A stretch of 64,000 bases of DNA from CAVXNB01 sp963763085 (GTDB taxonomy: Bacteria; Actinomycetota; Acidimicrobiia; Acidimicrobiales; Bog-793), in the NCBI GenBank assembly GCA_963763085.1, contig CAVXNB010000001.1, forward strand, positions 806,001 through 870,000. Direction: 5' to 3'. Of this stretch, positions 44,689 to 54,534 are shown piece by piece (positions within the stretch are counted from its first letter, which is position 1; each line of letters starts with the position of its first letter). Under the pieces are notes generated by a model, which made no database searches, was not told the DNA's origin, and saw nothing but the letters and a program-made list of their open reading frames with translations. A program made the translations under genes and the position numbers.

Positions 44689-45294
44689 CCCCAAGGAGAG
44701 CCCGCCCCGCCCTCGTTGCGCCGGCCCGGCAAGCTCCTCCCACCGGAAGCAGGTCGTGACGTGGTCCATGACGAGACCGGTTGCCTGCAGGTAGGCGTAG
44801 CACGTCACAGGCCCAAGGAAACCAAATCCCCTCCGCCGAAGATCCCCTCCCACCTCCTTCGACAGCGCCGTCTCAGCTGGGATCGGTGAGTCCGGGCCGA
44901 AGCGGTTCACGAGCGGCGTCCCGCCGACGAACTCCCAGATGTAACGGTCGAACGTTCCGAACTCTTTGCGGACCTCGAGGAGCGCCCGAGCGTTCGAGAT
45001 CGTGCTCTCGATCTTGCGCCGGTTCCGGATGATCGCGGCGTCGTCGAGGAGACGCTCGACGTCGGCGGGCCCGAGCTCGGCGACTGCGGCCGGGTCGAAG
45101 TCAAGAAAGGCGCGCCGATAACCGTCGCGACGCTTCAGGATCGTGAGCCAGCTCAAACCGGCCTGCGCTGCCTCGAGAGCCAGGAACTCGAAATGCCGGC
45201 GATCGTCGTGGACGGGCACGCCCCACTCCCGGTCGTGGTAGGGCTCGAGGTAGGGGCCCGACGCCCATAGGCACCGTGAGACTTCGCTGCTCAC
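44686..45294 (-). CDS. tag: DNA-3-methyladenine glycosylase I
   Basis: A 202-residue helix-hairpin-helix repair glycosylase that removes 3-methyladenine from DNA. The zinc ligands are visible: Cys in SRCLWASG near the N-terminus, His in YHDREWG, and His and Cys in MDHVTTCF near the C-terminus. LEAAQAGLSWLTILKRRDGY holds the base-recognition Glu and Trp. Start GTG 45294 overlaps the upstream stop as GTGA, so it is the last gene of the SpoIIE/STAS operon. Its TAG stop lies in the palindromic element. Confidence 0.93.
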   Translation of the reverse strand: MSSEVSRCLWASGPYLEPYHDREWGVPVHDDRRHFEFLALEAAQAGLSWLTILKRRDGYRRAFLDFDPAAVAELGPADVERLLDDAAIIRNRRKIESTISNARALLEVRKEFGTFDRYIWEFVGGTPLVNRFGPDSPIPAETALSKEVGGDLRRRGFGFLGPVTCYAYLQATGLVMDHVTTCFRWEELAGPAQRGRGGLSLG

Positions 45295-46772
45295 GCCGGC
45301 CTTGCCTCGGGCAGGCGACCGGCCGGCGCCAGATCGGGCTCCTGGCGGATCCCGAACACGTCCCGCAAGGCGCTCAGCGCTGCGAGCTCGCCACAGCGCC
45401 CGTGCACGCCCGGGCCGGGCGGCGTTGAGGACGAGCAGAGGTAGTGGCCCTCGATCGGCGTGCGGTAAGGGTTCCACCGGAGTACCGGCCTGGCGATCGT
45501 CTGGCGCAGGTCCTGCATGCCGGCGCTGATGTCGCCCCCGATGTAGTTCGGATTGTGGGCCTGCAGCTCCGCCGCGGTACGAGTCGAGGACGCGAGGACG
45601 AGGTCACGAAAGCCAGGAGCGAAACGCTCCACCTGAGCCGCGATCGACTCCGTCACGTCGAGCGTCGAGCCGGCGGGAACATGGCAGTAGGTCCAGAACG
45701 CGTGCCGGCCCGCCGGCGCCCGGGAGGGATCGACGACGCCGGCTTGCACGGCGAGGACGTACGGCGACTGGGCGTGCCGGCCCGCCGCCACTTCCGCTTC
45801 GGAAAAGGCGATCTCCTCGAAGCTTCCCCCGAGATGCAGCGTGCCCGCTCGACGGCACATCTCGGCACGCCATGGGACCGGCCCGCTCAGAGCCCAGTCG
45901 ACCTTGCAGACGCCGGCCCCGTAGCGGAAGTGGGCGAGCTGGCGGCGATAGCCGGCCGGCAACTGGTCGCCCGCGAGCTCGATGAGCGCCCTCGGCGTCA
46001 CGTCGAGAAGCACCGCGCGGGCGGGCGGCAGCTCGCCGAGCGACCGCACCATGACCCCTGTGCGGACCTCGCCTCCGGCGGCGACGACCGCGGATGCCAT
46101 CGCGTCGGTGATCTGTCCGCTGCCGCCTTCGGCGACCGGCCACCCGACCGCGTGCGCGAGCGACCCGAGCAGCAGGCCGAGACCGCCCGTGATCGGGCGG
46201 TCGAGGGGGATCATGCCGTGCACCGAGACGCCGGCGAGCAACGACCGCGCCTCGGCGGTCGAAAAGTGCCCGGCGATAGCCGAAGCGGAGCGAACACCGC
46301 TCAGCGCGAAGCCCGCCGGAACGAGCGGGTGCGGCGGCACGGCTCGCATCGACGACAGGACCGCGTCGACGATCTCCTTCTCATGGCGCACGATCGGCCC
46401 GAAAAGCCGGCGGTATCGCGACGCGTCCCGACCGAGGGATGCGGCCGTCTCGTCCACGGATGCCCCCGCCGCGACGGCGCGGTCGCCTCCGAGCGGATGG
46501 GCGAAGGCAAGCTCGGGCTGGAGCAGTCGCACACCGCGGGCGGCGAGGTCGAAACGACGGAAGAACGGCGACGCCACCGCGAGCGGATGGGCGGCGGAGC
46601 AGACGTCATGCAGGAACCCCGGAAGGGTCAGCTCCTCGGTGCGGCAGCCTCCGCCGGCGGTGGGAGCACCCTCCAGCACGATGACCCGGAGACCTGCGGC
46701 CGCAAGAACGACCGCCGCCGCGAGACCGTTCGGTCCCGAACCGACGACCAGGGCGTCGGCCTCGTCGCTCAC
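45291..46772 (-). CDS. NAD(P)/FAD-dependent oxidoreductase, phytoene-desaturase-like
   Basis: A 493-residue flavoprotein of the CrtI/PYROXD2 type. The FAD-binding Rossmann motif is ALVVGSGPNGLAAAVVLAAAG with EGAPTAGGGCRTEEL (split here as separate motifs), and the C-terminal FAD segment is GHYLCSSSTPPGPGVHGRCG. PNYIGGDISAGMQDL is typical of the subgroup. Start GTG 46772 overlaps the upstream stop as GTGA, and its own stop overlaps tag. The substrate is unknown; carotenoid-type desaturation is only one possibility. Confidence 0.85.
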   Translation of the reverse strand: MSDEADALVVGSGPNGLAAAVVLAAAGLRVIVLEGAPTAGGGCRTEELTLPGFLHDVCSAAHPLAVASPFFRRFDLAARGVRLLQPELAFAHPLGGDRAVAAGASVDETAASLGRDASRYRRLFGPIVRHEKEIVDAVLSSMRAVPPHPLVPAGFALSGVRSASAIAGHFSTAEARSLLAGVSVHGMIPLDRPITGGLGLLLGSLAHAVGWPVAEGGSGQITDAMASAVVAAGGEVRTGVMVRSLGELPPARAVLLDVTPRALIELAGDQLPAGYRRQLAHFRYGAGVCKVDWALSGPVPWRAEMCRRAGTLHLGGSFEEIAFSEAEVAAGRHAQSPYVLAVQAGVVDPSRAPAGRHAFWTYCHVPAGSTLDVTESIAAQVERFAPGFRDLVLASSTRTAAELQAHNPNYIGGDISAGMQDLRQTIARPVLRWNPYRTPIEGHYLCSSSTPPGPGVHGRCGELAALSALRDVFGIRQEPDLAPAGRLPEARPA

Positions 46773-47527
46773 GCTTGCGACGACTGGGTGGCGTTCTTCG
46801 GTCGACTCCGAAGCGGCCCCGTGACCGTCTGTCCGACGCTGCGAACGGCGGAGTTGTACCAGACGTTGCGCCATTTCCCCCATTGCCGTTGCGAGTCGAC
46901 GCACACGATCGATTGCTCGACCACGGGCTTCTCGAGCCCGAGGTGGTGGCCGAGCGCCGTCATCGTCTCCACCCAGAATTGCGCCTCTTTGCGGTGCCCA
47001 CCGAGACCGAGCGCAGCCTCGTAGATCGGGTCACTCGCCCTGAGCAGCATCTGGGCTTCGACCCTGGTGCCGTCGGATGCCTTCTCGGCGGAGAACGTGA
47101 TCCACCCACCGAACATGTGGCCCTGGGGCGTCATGAACGTGAACGACCGCTCGTCGACGTACAGCACGAGCACGCCGGTCGAGAGCTTGGTGCCGCCGAC
47201 AGAGAGGTCGAGCAACGCCACCTCGCCTGGGCTGATGCCCGTCAGGCTCGCCGCGAAGCGGTTGCCCGCCGGCCAGAACTCGGGGAAATGCGCCCGCCAC
47301 TCGGCGATGGCGTACTCAGGCGTGACCGAGAGGCCCGAGATCGAGAAAGTCTTCTGCCACATCTTGCCGAAGCCCTGCACCGGGCCGGCAAGGCGCCGTC
47401 CGGAGACGTTCGTCCCCCGTACGCCGGCGCGCTTCTCGACCTCCAGCCGGTCCACCTTCCCGGCCCAATTGGCGGCGTCGCTGCGGTGCGAAGGCGCAGG
47501 CGTCTCTGCCGGACCAGGGCCGGTCAT
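46769..47527 (-). CDS. Uncharacterised protein, possibly SRPBCC/DUF1990-like
   Basis: A 252-residue soluble protein without a recognised catalytic motif. The middle part (about residues 60-215) reads as a beta-rich START/SRPBCC-like fold: TFSISGLSVTPEYAIAEWRA, then FTFMTPQGHMFGGWITFSAE and ASDPIYEAALGLGG. Similarity to DUF1990 is my impression only. The N-terminal 30 residues are charged and Pro/Ala-rich. Both ends overlap neighbours (ATGA upstream, GTGA downstream), so it is coupled to the STAS gene and to the flavoprotein. It may bind a lipid or hydrophobic substrate of the latter. Confidence 0.7.
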   Translation of the reverse strand: MTGPGPAETPAPSHRSDAANWAGKVDRLEVEKRAGVRGTNVSGRRLAGPVQGFGKMWQKTFSISGLSVTPEYAIAEWRAHFPEFWPAGNRFAASLTGISPGEVALLDLSVGGTKLSTGVLVLYVDERSFTFMTPQGHMFGGWITFSAEKASDGTRVEAQMLLRASDPIYEAALGLGGHRKEAQFWVETMTALGHHLGLEKPVVEQSIVCVDSQRQWGKWRNVWYNSAVRSVGQTVTGPLRSRPKNATQSSQA

Positions 47528-47892
47528 CGCTTCACTCCTGTCGGATCGGTGCCGAGAGCCGACCGCTCGTCCTCGTGGATCGCGATCGCCTCATCGAGTC
47601 TCGTCAGCTCGAATATCTGCCGATAGTGCTCGGACAAGCCGTACGCGGTGAGCTCCTGGCGCTGCCGGTTCGCCCGCACGAGCAGCGTCACGAGCATCCC
47701 GATGCCACCACTGTTCATGTACTCGAGCCCGGTGAAGTTGAGCACCAGCCGGCGGGTGGCCGGACCACTCGCGGTCTCGTAAGCGGACATCAGGATCGGC
47801 TCGCAAGCCGACGTGACCTCCCCCGTGATGTCGATGACCGCTACCTCCTCTCCGGGGTATCGCACGTCCATCGCGACCACTGGAGCGTCCAT
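47524..47892 (-). CDS. STAS-domain anti-sigma-factor antagonist (second of two)
   Basis: A 122-residue RsbV/SpoIIAA-like protein. The phosphorylatable Ser is in LEYMNSGGIGMLVTL, in the context of the typical D-x-T/S-G beta-helix edge, here LNFTGLEYMNSGG. It would be phosphorylated by an RsbW-type kinase and dephosphorylated by a SpoIIE/RsbU phosphatase, both domains of which are encoded two genes upstream. The stop overlaps the next start (ATGA). It shares the SEHYRQIFELTRL C-terminal motif with its upstream paralogue. Confidence 0.9.
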   Translation of the reverse strand: MDAPVVAMDVRYPGEEVAVIDITGEVTSACEPILMSAYETASGPATRRLVLNFTGLEYMNSGGIGMLVTLLVRANRQRQELTAYGLSEHYRQIFELTRLDEAIAIHEDERSALGTDPTGVKR

Positions 47893-47938
47893 GGGATTCC
47901 TCTTTCGTCGGGTCTTGTTTCTCTGGGGTTGTGTCGAG

Positions 47939-48301
47939 CTACCGACGTGCCGGGCCGGCGGGGGCGACTGCCGCCTCGACGTCGGGGTAGAGCTCGATGA
48001 AGTCGGACAGGCGGGTGATCTCGAAGATCTCCCGGTAGTGATCCGAAAGCCCGACGGCGGCCACGCTCCTGCCGTCGGCCCGGGCCCTCGCCAGCACGCT
48101 GACGATGAGGGCGATACCGCTCGAATTGATGTACTCGGTCGAGGCGAAGTCGAGGATCACCCGCCGGGGATCGGTTGCGACCGCCTGTTCGTACGCCGCG
48201 CTGACCTTGCTTTCGGCATCACGGTCGATGTCACCGCTGACCACGAGGACGGCAGTCCCCGAGACGTCCCGGACCTCGATCTCACAACTGCTGATTGGCA
48301 T
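47939..48301 (-). CDS. STAS-domain anti-sigma-factor antagonist (first of two)
   Basis: A 120-residue STAS protein with LDFASTEYINSSGIALIVSV, the Ser after Asn being the predicted phosphorylation site. The LSDHYREIFEITRLSDFIEL end is nearly the same as in the paralogue 46 bp downstream, suggesting tandem duplication. ATG 48301 overlaps the phosphatase gene by 20 bp. It should switch partner with the HATPase domain of the upstream protein. Confidence 0.9.
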   Translation of the reverse strand: MPISSCEIEVRDVSGTAVLVVSGDIDRDAESKVSAAYEQAVATDPRRVILDFASTEYINSSGIALIVSVLARARADGRSVAAVGLSDHYREIFEITRLSDFIELYPDVEAAVAPAGPARR

Positions 48302-50124
48302 CGCCCTCTCCTTCCGTCGGGGCCGAGCCCGTAGGCCGGACCGTGAGGCGGACGGTGTGGCGTCGGCCCTCGGTCGTGACCTGCATGGAGTCGACCATCT
48401 TCTCGATCAGGAAGAGCCCCCACCCCCGGGGCCGCTGGCGGCCCTCGAGCTTCTCGACCAGGTCCGGCGTCTCGACCTCCCCGGAACCGTCGTCCCGATC
48501 ACCGCCCTGGTCGGTGATCGTCACGACGATGCCCTCGGCCGAGCGCAGCACCCGTATCTCGACGGGCACGTCGCTCTGGTTCTCGTTGCCGTGCTCGATG
48601 GCGTTCATCGTCGCCTCGGCGACGGCCGTCTTCAGCTTCTCGATCTGATCGGAGCCGAGCCCCGAGTCAGCTACGACACCCGCGACCCGCTTGAAGGCGA
48701 GGCGCTCGTTGCCCGGCTCGCTCGCCAGTTCGAACTCGTCGAGGATCTCCTCCATGCCTGCCTCCATCAAGGCCGGGTCGGCGGCCGCCGCCGGGGCTCC
48801 CTGCTGCCAGGCCCGGTGCTGGCTGCATTCGAGCACGACGAGGGTTATGTCGTCCTCTTGCTCGTGGTTCGGCCCACTGAAGCGGTCGAGTTCGCTCAGG
48901 CACAAGTCGATCACGCTCTGTCCGTCGCCGGTCGCACGTCCCGCCAACTCAGACACCCGCGGAAAACCGAACATCTCCCGCTGCGGGTTGTGCGCCTCCG
49001 CCAGCCCATCGGAATGCAGAAGGAGGCGCTCGCCGGGGCGCATCACCGTCGAGCGCTCCTCGTAGACCATGTTGGGCATGAGCCCGAGCGGCATGCCCGT
49101 CGCCCGTAACTCGACGACGCCGTCGGCGGTGTTCAGGTACGGAACGTCGTGGCCGGCGTTGGCGTACTCGAGGCTGCCGCTGGCGGCGTCGAGTACAAGG
49201 GCCATGCACGTCACGAACATCTGAGCGGGGATGTCCCCGCAGAGGAGGTTGTTCACCTGGGCGAGCGTCTCGCCGGGAGAGAGCAGCTGCGGGGCGGCGG
49301 AGCGCAGCAGCGAGTGAGTGCTCGCCATCACGAGAGCCGCCGGCACGCCCTTGTCGGTGACGTCGCCGACCACGATCATGACGCGGCCGTCGGGCAGCTC
49401 GATGAAGTCGTAGAAATCGCCGCCGACCTGTCGCGCCGGCCGGTAGAAGGCCGTGACGTGGAAGCCGGGCAGCTGGGGGAGCGTCTTGGGGAGGAACTGC
49501 TGCTGTATGAGCTGGGCGACCACGAGCTCCTGCTCCATCCGCTCCCGGCGGCGGGCTTCGTCCTCCTGTTCCTGAATGAGCTGGCCGACCTTCATCGCCG
49601 GCGCGGCGTGGGTCGCGAGCGAGTCGAGGAGCTGCCGATCGTCGGTCGAGTAGCCGCGCTCGGAGAGCCTCGGGCCGAGGGAGAGCAGTCCGATCAGCTC
49701 ACCAGACGCGACGAGCGGCACGGCCAGCACCACGCCGGCCTCGCGCATCTCGTCGAGCGCCGACGACTCGAGCTCCAGCGCCGTGATGTCGACGGCGCCG
49801 GTCGCGCTCTGGAAGTACGCCACGAGAGGGTCGTTCGGGGCGACCTCGAATTCCTGGGACTGCACGGCCGGCACAGGAACCACCTGCGCCGCCTCCTGTG
49901 GGTCCTTCCTCCGGCGAAGCCAGCTGCGCCGGCGAGCGGACGCTGACTCCGGCTCGCCGGGCACGCCTGGGCACGCTGGCCTCGGACTCGCCGGGCGCCT
50001 CCGGGGCCTCGGGCGCGCCGGGTGCGTTGGGCGACTCGAGTGACTGCGTCGACGCCGGCGTGGAGGCCGGTGAGGTCTGGTGAGGCTGCGGGTCTGTCGG
50101 TCGGCCCTCGGTGACGTTCACCAT
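48282..50124 (-). CDS. GAF-SpoIIE phosphatase-HATPase fusion (RsbU plus RsbW in one chain), frameshifted N-terminus
   Basis: A partner-switching hub. A GAF-like region (about 60-160) is followed by a coiled coil (EQEDEARRRERMEQELVVAQ) and a PP2C/SpoIIE domain with QVGGDFYDFIELPDG, GDVTDKGVPAAL and EYANAGHD. The C-terminal RsbW-like HATPase has AVAEATMNAIEHGN (N box) and RGWGLFLIEKMVDS. The frame holding all domains can start at GTG 49964. A perfect AAGGAGG lies before ATG 50124, in another frame, whose Pro/Ala-rich product MVNVTEGRPTDPQ joins smoothly (SVPGVPGEPESAS) if T49968 is removed. Full length is then about 613 residues. Confidence 0.85.
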
Positions 50125-50159
50125 TTCGCCTCCTTCTCCCTCGCCGGAACCCTGTTTCG

Positions 50160-53100
50160 GTGGTGACCCTACGCCGCCGGCGTTCCGAAAGCGTTACGGT
50201 TCGAGCTTGTGGGGACAGAAATCTCACGACTGATCGTTACGGTACGTTGCCGAGCCCGCTGCGGCTAGCACTGCTCGGTCCGGCCGTCGTGGAGCGGGCT
50301 GGTGTCGGTGTGAGATTCGACACCCGCAAGGCGACCGCGCTCTTGGCTCTGCTCGCCGCTTCCGGCGGCGAGCAGAGCCGCGACCGCCTGACCGGCCTGT
50401 TCTGGCCGGACAGCGCCGACTCGCAGGCACGCTCGTCGCTTCGGCGCACTCTGTCGGTGACCAGCTCCGCCGTCGGGCCGGCCCTCGTCGTCTCGCGCAA
50501 CTCGGTCTCCCTCGATCGCTCCGCGACCTGGTGCGATCTCTGGGAGTTCGACCGCCTGGCGGCCAAGGGAGACGCCGGCTCGCTCAGCGGGGCTGCCGAT
50601 CTCTACCGGGACGACTTCCTGGCGGGGTTCGCGTTGCGCGGATGCCCGGAGTTCGACGACTGGCAGCGGTTCGTGGCTGAGGATCTGCGCCAGCGTTTCG
50701 GGAGCGTGCTCGCCGGGCTCGTGGCGGCGCGCATCGCCGGCGGCGAGCTCGAAGCCGCGCTGCAGAGCGCACGTCGGTGGTTGGCCCTCGACCCGTTGCA
50801 CGAACCGGCTCACCAGACGCTCATGAAGCTGTACGCCTGGACCGACCGGCGGGCGGCTGCGCTGCGCCAGTACCGCAGCTGCGTTCGCGTCCTCGAACGG
50901 GAGCTCGGTGTCACTCCCCTGTCCGAAACGACCTCCCTCTACCAGGAGATCAGGGCGGGCCAGCTCGCTCCGCCGCCGGCGGCGATTACAGCACTGGCGA
51001 CGCCGGCAGCAGCAGCAACAGCAGCCGCAGCAACAGCAGCCGGAACGACAGCAGCGGCAGCGGACGCTGAGGGAGCGACGCCGGCTACACCGGATGCGCC
51101 AGCGCTGCTCGGCCAGGAAGAGGTCATCGCCGAGTTGCAGGCGGCAGTCGAGTCGGTCGGGCCGATAGGCCGCGTCGTGGGACTCCACGGCGCGGCAGGC
51201 TCCGGCAAGACCCGCATCGTCGAGGAGCTGCGGTTCCGGCTCGGCACTCGTGGCGGGACGGTCATCACGGCGCGTTGCCACGAGAACGAGGCCCGCTTGG
51301 CGCTCGGTGTCGTCACTGAGTTGCTGCGCGGCGCTCTCGTCGCCCAGCCCGGGCTCGCGTCTCACCTCGAGCCGTACGAGCTCGCCGAGCTGTCGCGATT
51401 GCTGCCGGCGCTCGGGCCGCCGGCGCACGAGGCGTTGGCGCCGCTGGACACGCCTGGGGCCCAGGTTCGCTTCTATCAGGCGGTGGGAGCGGCGCTCAGG
51501 GGCGCACTCGCCGGGCCGGCGACCGGCATCGCCGTAGTCGAGGACGTGCAGTGGGCGGATGACGCTTCGGCGAGGCTGATGGCGTTTCTCATCCGGCGGC
51601 TCGAGGATCTGCCCATTCTCCTCCTGCTCACCTGGCAGAGCGATGCCGGGCCGCCGCCGGCGCTGAGCGGGACGCTCGCCGACTTGGCGCAGGACGGGCG
51701 CGGCGACCGTCATGGCGCCGCGGCCGCTCGGCGCCGAGCACATCGCTGTGCTGCTCAGCTCGTCCGGTATCGCCGGCGTCGAGCCCGGCGACGTCCTGGC
51801 GGAAACCCAGGGCCTGGCCCTGCTGGTCACGGCGTACGTCGAGGCGTTGCGCAGCTCCGGCGGCCTCGGCGAACCCGACCTCGGTGGCAGGCGAGCATGG
51901 CCCCTTCCGACCGGCGCCCGCCAGCTGCTGGCGTCGCGAGTCTCCGCCGCCTCCGAGACCACAGCCCAGGTGCTAGCCGCGGCCGCCGTTCTCGGCGGAC
52001 GAGTGGACGCCGACCTACTTCGAGCCACAAGCGGACGAGGAGAAACCGAAGTCGCCGACGCCCTCGACGAAGCCACCCGCCTCAGCCTCCTCGTGGAGCA
52101 GAGCGACGGGCTCGTTACCGAGCCGGCGTACGACTTCCCCTACACCGCTCTGCGCCAGGTCGTGTACGAGGCGATCGGGACGGCGCGGCGGCGGCTCCTC
52201 CACGGCCGTGCAGCCGACGCCCTGGCCCGGCGCTCCGAACGGGGGCTGTCGAGCTCGGCGCCGGCCGCGGTGGCGGCGCACCTCCGTGAAGCGGGACGAC
52301 CCGACGAGGCGTTCGACTGGTCCTGGCGGGCAGCCCTTCGGGCGCAAGCGCTGTACGCCCACGCGGAGGCTCTCCTTCACCTGCGAACGGCCCTCGAGCT
52401 CGGCCACGCGGCTCCCGAAGCAGACATAAGGGGCGCCATCGGCGCCTCGCTCATCGCCCTCGGGCGCTACGACGAGGCATTGCTCGAGCTCGAACGGTCG
52501 GCGGCCATCCACGAGGCCGACGATCCGGCGCTGGCCGGCATCGAGCACCGCATCGCCGAGATCCACCACCGGCTGGGAGACTGGCCGGCGGCGTCGGCAC
52601 ATCTCGACGCGGCCCTCGATCTCGCCGGCGACGACCTCGTGCTGCGAGCCCGGGTCGAGTCCGACCGGGCGTTCGTCGCCTACCGGCGCGGCGACCCCGA
52701 TGCGAGGGCAATGGCCGACGGGGCGCTCCTGGCTGCCAGGTCGGCCACGGATGAGGGCGCCGCTGGGAGCGCGAGCGCGCTCGCGCACGCCCACAACGTC
52801 GTCGGCGTGCTCGCCGGCGCCGCCGGCGACGTCGCAACTGCTGAGACGTCGTTGCGGGCGAGCATCGAGGAGGCCCGGCCACTGGAGGACTCCGGCCCGA
52901 CCGTCGCTGCGCTCAACAACCTGGCCCGCCTGCTGGCCGACTCCGGCCGGCTCGAGGAGGCGCTGACGATCGCCGGCGACGCGCTCCGACTCGGGACCGA
53001 ACGGGGAGACGTGCATCGCGTGGCGGCCCTCCACTCGAACCTCGCCGACCTGCTCCACGCGGCGGGAGACGAGGAGGCCGCCCTCGCTCACCTCAAGACC

Positions 53101-53175
53101 GCCGCAGGGCTCTTCGCATCGATCGCGGTCGGCGGCGAGCAACGACCCGGGATCTGGACGCTCGTGGAGTGGTAG
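50160..53175 (+). CDS. BTAD/SARP-type regulator with AAA ATPase and TPR-like region, one frameshift
   Basis: An AfsR-like activator of about 1004 residues. The N-terminal winged-helix and BTAD region (about 30-275; TRKATALLALLAASGGEQSR, LWEFDRLAAKGDAGSL, ALDPLHEPAHQTLMKLY) leads to an Ala-rich linker (about 283-325). The ATPase has GAAGSGKTRIVEEL near residue 343 and AVVEDVQWADDAS, followed by TPR-like helices to the C-terminus. The span is one base too long: frame 1 becomes Arg-rich after LADLAQDGR, and the second frame resumes at VMAPRPLGAEHIA. Dropping one base at about 51697-51703 joins them. It is divergent from the SpoIIE gene (35 bp), and a later start such as TTG 50249 is possible. 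Confidence 0.85.
51006..51065 (+). repeat. GCA/CAG-rich trinucleotide repeat in the regulator gene
   Basis: An imperfect GCA/ACA/GCC trinucleotide tract encodes the Ala/Thr-rich linker between the BTAD and ATPase domains. Because the unit is three bases, length changes stay in frame and would only alter linker length. Confidence 0.8.
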
Positions 53176-53320
53176 CCATTCCCTGAAATGCCGGCTGGCC
53201 TGCGGCCTAGAAAAGCAAGGCTGATGCCATTTGTCCGGTTCCCTGATCGACAGGGACGGAGAGGAACACATGCCCAAAGCTCGGACCCTGCCAGGGCTTG
53301 AGCCGGTTGTCGCCGAGGCC

Positions 53321-53600
53321 CCGATCAGGGCTTGGCCACGATCCGTGGTCACGAGGAACCTACCGTTGTGGCGCTCCGCGAGCTTCTTGTCGATCAGCCG
53401 CTCGATGGTTGCCGCCCGGGTGCAGGCGTACCGATGCCGCGCCACTCATAGGACTCGAGATGATCCGGGCGACCGGCGCGTAGCATTTCGCCGAGAAGTG
53501 TGGCGTCGGTATGAGCAGTCGGTCTCCTAGGCGCCTCGCGGCTCGTCAGCGCAGCTCCCTTGAGGCTTGGGAAGGGCTGGAACGGCGTTGTCCTTGGAAA
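53321..53600 (-). pseudogene. Remnant of a topoisomerase IA (TopB/TopA-like) gene
   Basis: Two frames on the minus strand encode a piece of the topoisomerase IA catalytic core. The first ends PTAHTDATLLGEMLRAG and YEWRGIGTPA, and the second continues TRAATIERLIDKKLAERHNG then RFLVTTDRGQALI. Together they match the family pattern TEATLL...GIGTPATRA..IE.L. The frames differ by one missing base at the GCACCC near 53422-53425 (expected GCAACC). Neither the Toprim domain nor the active-site Tyr region is seen nearby, so it is a fragment. Such genes are common on conjugative elements. Nothing else identifiable occupies 53176-53774. Confidence 0.5.
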
Positions 53601-53774
53601 CGGCGTGCTTGCACTACCAGAACACGCGCCTTTCACGACGCGAAGGTGCCGAGGCACAAACGTCCCTACCTGGGCTGATCACGTGCCAACGTTGTTTTCG
53701 TTCAGGCATCCTCGGGGTAGCGTTCGCGTGCCGCTCGACTGTCGGGTGGCACGACGAAAGAGGGGGGCCGAATC

Positions 53775-54065
53775 GTGACCACCTACCGAATTGTCTGCAT
53801 AAAGACGCAGCATCCTCATCGGCACATCGTCAGCGTAGGGGTCGGCGCCTCGGCGACGGCACCAGTTCAGATGATGACGATGGCCACCGTTCGATACAGG
53901 ATAGACAACGGTGACATCTTCGAGACCTACAGCCCCTCCACGCGAGAGACAGCCACGGTGTGGAAGGACACATGCAAAGAAACGGGTTGCACCTTCAGTG
54001 CCATCCGATCGCACGCGGACGCGGTTGCAGACAACAACCTCGATAACCTGCCAGCCTGTCCGTAG
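53775..54065 (+). CDS. DUF3892-like small conserved protein
   Basis: A 96-residue protein opening TTYRIVCIKTQHPHRHIVSV, with a middle VRYRIDNGDIFETYSPST and an end DTCKETGC and ADAVADNNLDNL. The CIxxxxPHxHI opening and the xVRxxIxxGDxF..SPST pattern resemble DUF3892, a small family often found on plasmids and in accessory DNA. The function is unknown; Cys and His residues might bind metal. Start GTG 53775 has AGGGGGG about eight bases upstream. Confidence 0.7.
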   Translation: MTTYRIVCIKTQHPHRHIVSVGVGASATAPVQMMTMATVRYRIDNGDIFETYSPSTRETATVWKDTCKETGCTFSAIRSHADAVADNNLDNLPACP

Positions 54066-54534
54066 CGTCACTGCGCATTGTGACTTCACACGTCTGGACC
54101 GGCCAGGGAGCCGTTCGCACCCCCGAAGGTGGCGGCGCGTGGTCCTCGGGTCGGCGTGCCCGGCAGCATCTTGTACGTGCCGATTCGCGTCGCGGACGCC
54201 TGGACCCCTCTGGGCGCTGATGAGGTAGTGGGCCCTCGGGAGCGTCCCAAGGAGGGAACGACACCTGTGGTCAAAAGACCTACCAGCGCGGCCGGTTTTT
54301 TCACCCTCAACCCCGGCTCTTCGGTGCAGGGCTTACCCCCGAGGACCCGGAACCAAGGCTACGCCGACCTCGCTCGGCCCGAAAGGGTCTTGTGTCGAAG
54401 GCGGCGACGTCCGCAGGACGAGGCGCTGCGACGAGGGCTACACATCTCGATCGCATCGCGCGTACCCTCGGTTAACTCGAATCACGAGAACGAGCGGCAA
54501 CGGCCGTGTTGACAGTGAACGGATCGAGCAATCG
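54066..54534. other. Intergenic stretch without recognisable gene
   Basis: Frames are open on both strands, but none has a credible start, composition or motif. No repeat or strong hairpin was noticed here. It belongs to the gene-poor accessory segment. Confidence 0.5.

Noticed and set aside
52015..53445. 476-codon minus-strand frame overlapping the BTAD regulator
   Set aside because: Only its first 60 codons, beyond the regulator, resemble topoisomerase IA; the rest is a shadow of the TPR region.
53231..53530. Plus-strand frame of 99 codons after the regulator
   Set aside because: It is antisense to the topoisomerase remnant and has no protein-like features.
54129..54512. Plus-strand frame of 127 codons
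   Set aside because: No motif, no ribosome-binding site and mixed composition; not supported as a gene.
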